The notes under the pieces are model-generated. The model saw only the letters and a program-made list of their open reading frames with translations. It ran no database searches and was not told the origin of the DNA. From the NCBI GenBank assembly GCA_030591825.1, contig JAUVAG010000077.1, forward strand, positions 1 to 6,206: 6,206 nucleotides of DNA. The letters run 5' to 3'. The DNA comes from Dethiosulfatibacter sp. Its GTDB lineage: Bacteria; Bacillota; Clostridia; Tissierellales; Dethiosulfatibacteraceae. The position numbers were made by a program, and so were the translations under genes. Shown one piece after another: positions 5,848 to 6,206 of the stretch (positions are counted from its first letter, which is position 1; the number at the start of each line of letters is the position of its first letter).

Positions 5848-6206
5848 TGCTCTTTACCCCCGGTTGACCTATTGACTCCGCCCATTCCAGGTATTTTCAT
5901 GTTGTCAAAGTCGTTTTCGGTGGATATTGCTTCATTGTAATAAATCAAATCTCCCTCACTTAGTCCTGCCACAATTTCAACATTCTTGTCGTTTGTAATT
6001 CCAACCTCCACTTTTACAGACGTCAAGTTACCTTCTTCATCCTTTGTCATTACCACATATTTATTTCCCATTCTCTTAATTGCAGCTACAGGTACTAATA
6101 GAGTTTGACTTTTCTCTTCAATGATTATCTCTGCATCCACATTCATTCCCGCCATCATTTCTTTTCTGTCCTCAATCAATACTCCAACCTCATAGGTTGT
6201 CACACC
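5844..6206 (-). CDS. MacA/YknX-like membrane-fusion (HlyD-family) adaptor, C-terminal part (runs off the right edge)
   Basis: Only the last 120 residues are in the window; the frame is open to the edge, and the GTG at 6203-6201 is an internal codon rather than a start. Residues 3-30 (TTYEVGVLIED then AGMNVDAEI) match the end of the beta-barrel domain of RND/MacA-type adaptors, where the conserved pattern is a G-M-x-V-x-A/V strand. LLVPVAAI (36-43) opens the membrane-proximal domain, which ends in VEVGITNDKNVEIVAGLSEGD (about 66-86). The C terminus is a glycine-rich tail with PGMGG. In MacAB/YknXYZ systems this protein bridges the permease to the outside and stimulates the ATPase. Signal anchor, hairpin and lipoyl domains lie beyond the edge. 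The TGA stop overlaps the ATPase ATG. Family placement is secure; the exact subtype is less so. Confidence 0.88.
   Translation of the reverse strand, partial: GVTTYEVGVLIEDRKEMMAGMNVDAEIIIEEKSQTLLVPVAAIKRMGNKYVVMTKDEEGNLTSVKVEVGITNDKNVEIVAGLSEGDLIYYNEAISTENDFDNMKIPGMGGVNRSTGGKEQ

Noticed and set aside
6201..6203. GTG as a start codon for the adaptor fragment
   Set aside because: The frame stays open to the window edge and the protein there is mid beta-barrel domain, so this valine is internal.

Overview
The window is AT-rich. Every gene I can support lies on the minus strand, so transcription runs from high to low coordinates. The AT-rich intergenic DNA, strong AAGGAG-type ribosome binding sites, a TTG start and heavy AGA/AGG/ATA codon use suggest a low-GC Firmicute, probably of the Clostridia or Tissierellia type. 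That is inference from style and protein flavour; there is no rRNA or other lineage marker here.

In transcription order, the right side (6206 to 4000) holds the end of an operon for a MacAB/YknXYZ-type export system. It comprises the C-terminal part of a membrane-fusion (HlyD/MacA-like) adaptor cut by the window edge, a complete MacB/LolD-type ATPase, and a four-helix MacB/FtsX-like permease. The three genes are packed tightly, with an ATGA overlap and then a TAG stop directly abutting an ATG start. After a 136-bp gap holding possible promoter elements and short repeats, there is a two-component system: an OmpR-family response regulator and a membrane histidine kinase separated by 1 nt. The layout suggests that the two-component system senses an envelope stress or a compound handled by the transporter and controls the transporter and/or itself.

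The left side (1870 to 1) is functionally separate. glmM encodes phosphoglucosamine mutase, an essential step toward UDP-GlcNAc and peptidoglycan. It starts at TTG behind a strong ribosome binding site and has a roughly 200-bp leader/promoter region with a small inverted repeat. After glmM, a 174-bp gap holds a good sigma-A-type promoter followed at once by four copies of an AAAACAGG repeat. This promoter serves a LacI-family repressor of which only the first 49 residues, including the DNA-binding domain, lie in the window.

There is no gene-free stretch over 300 bases. I see no tRNA, rRNA, CRISPR, insertion sequence or convincing intrinsic terminator. This is mostly ordinary chromosomal sequence; the most unusual elements are the short repeats in the three intergenic gaps. 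I found no evidence for a wholly new biological system.
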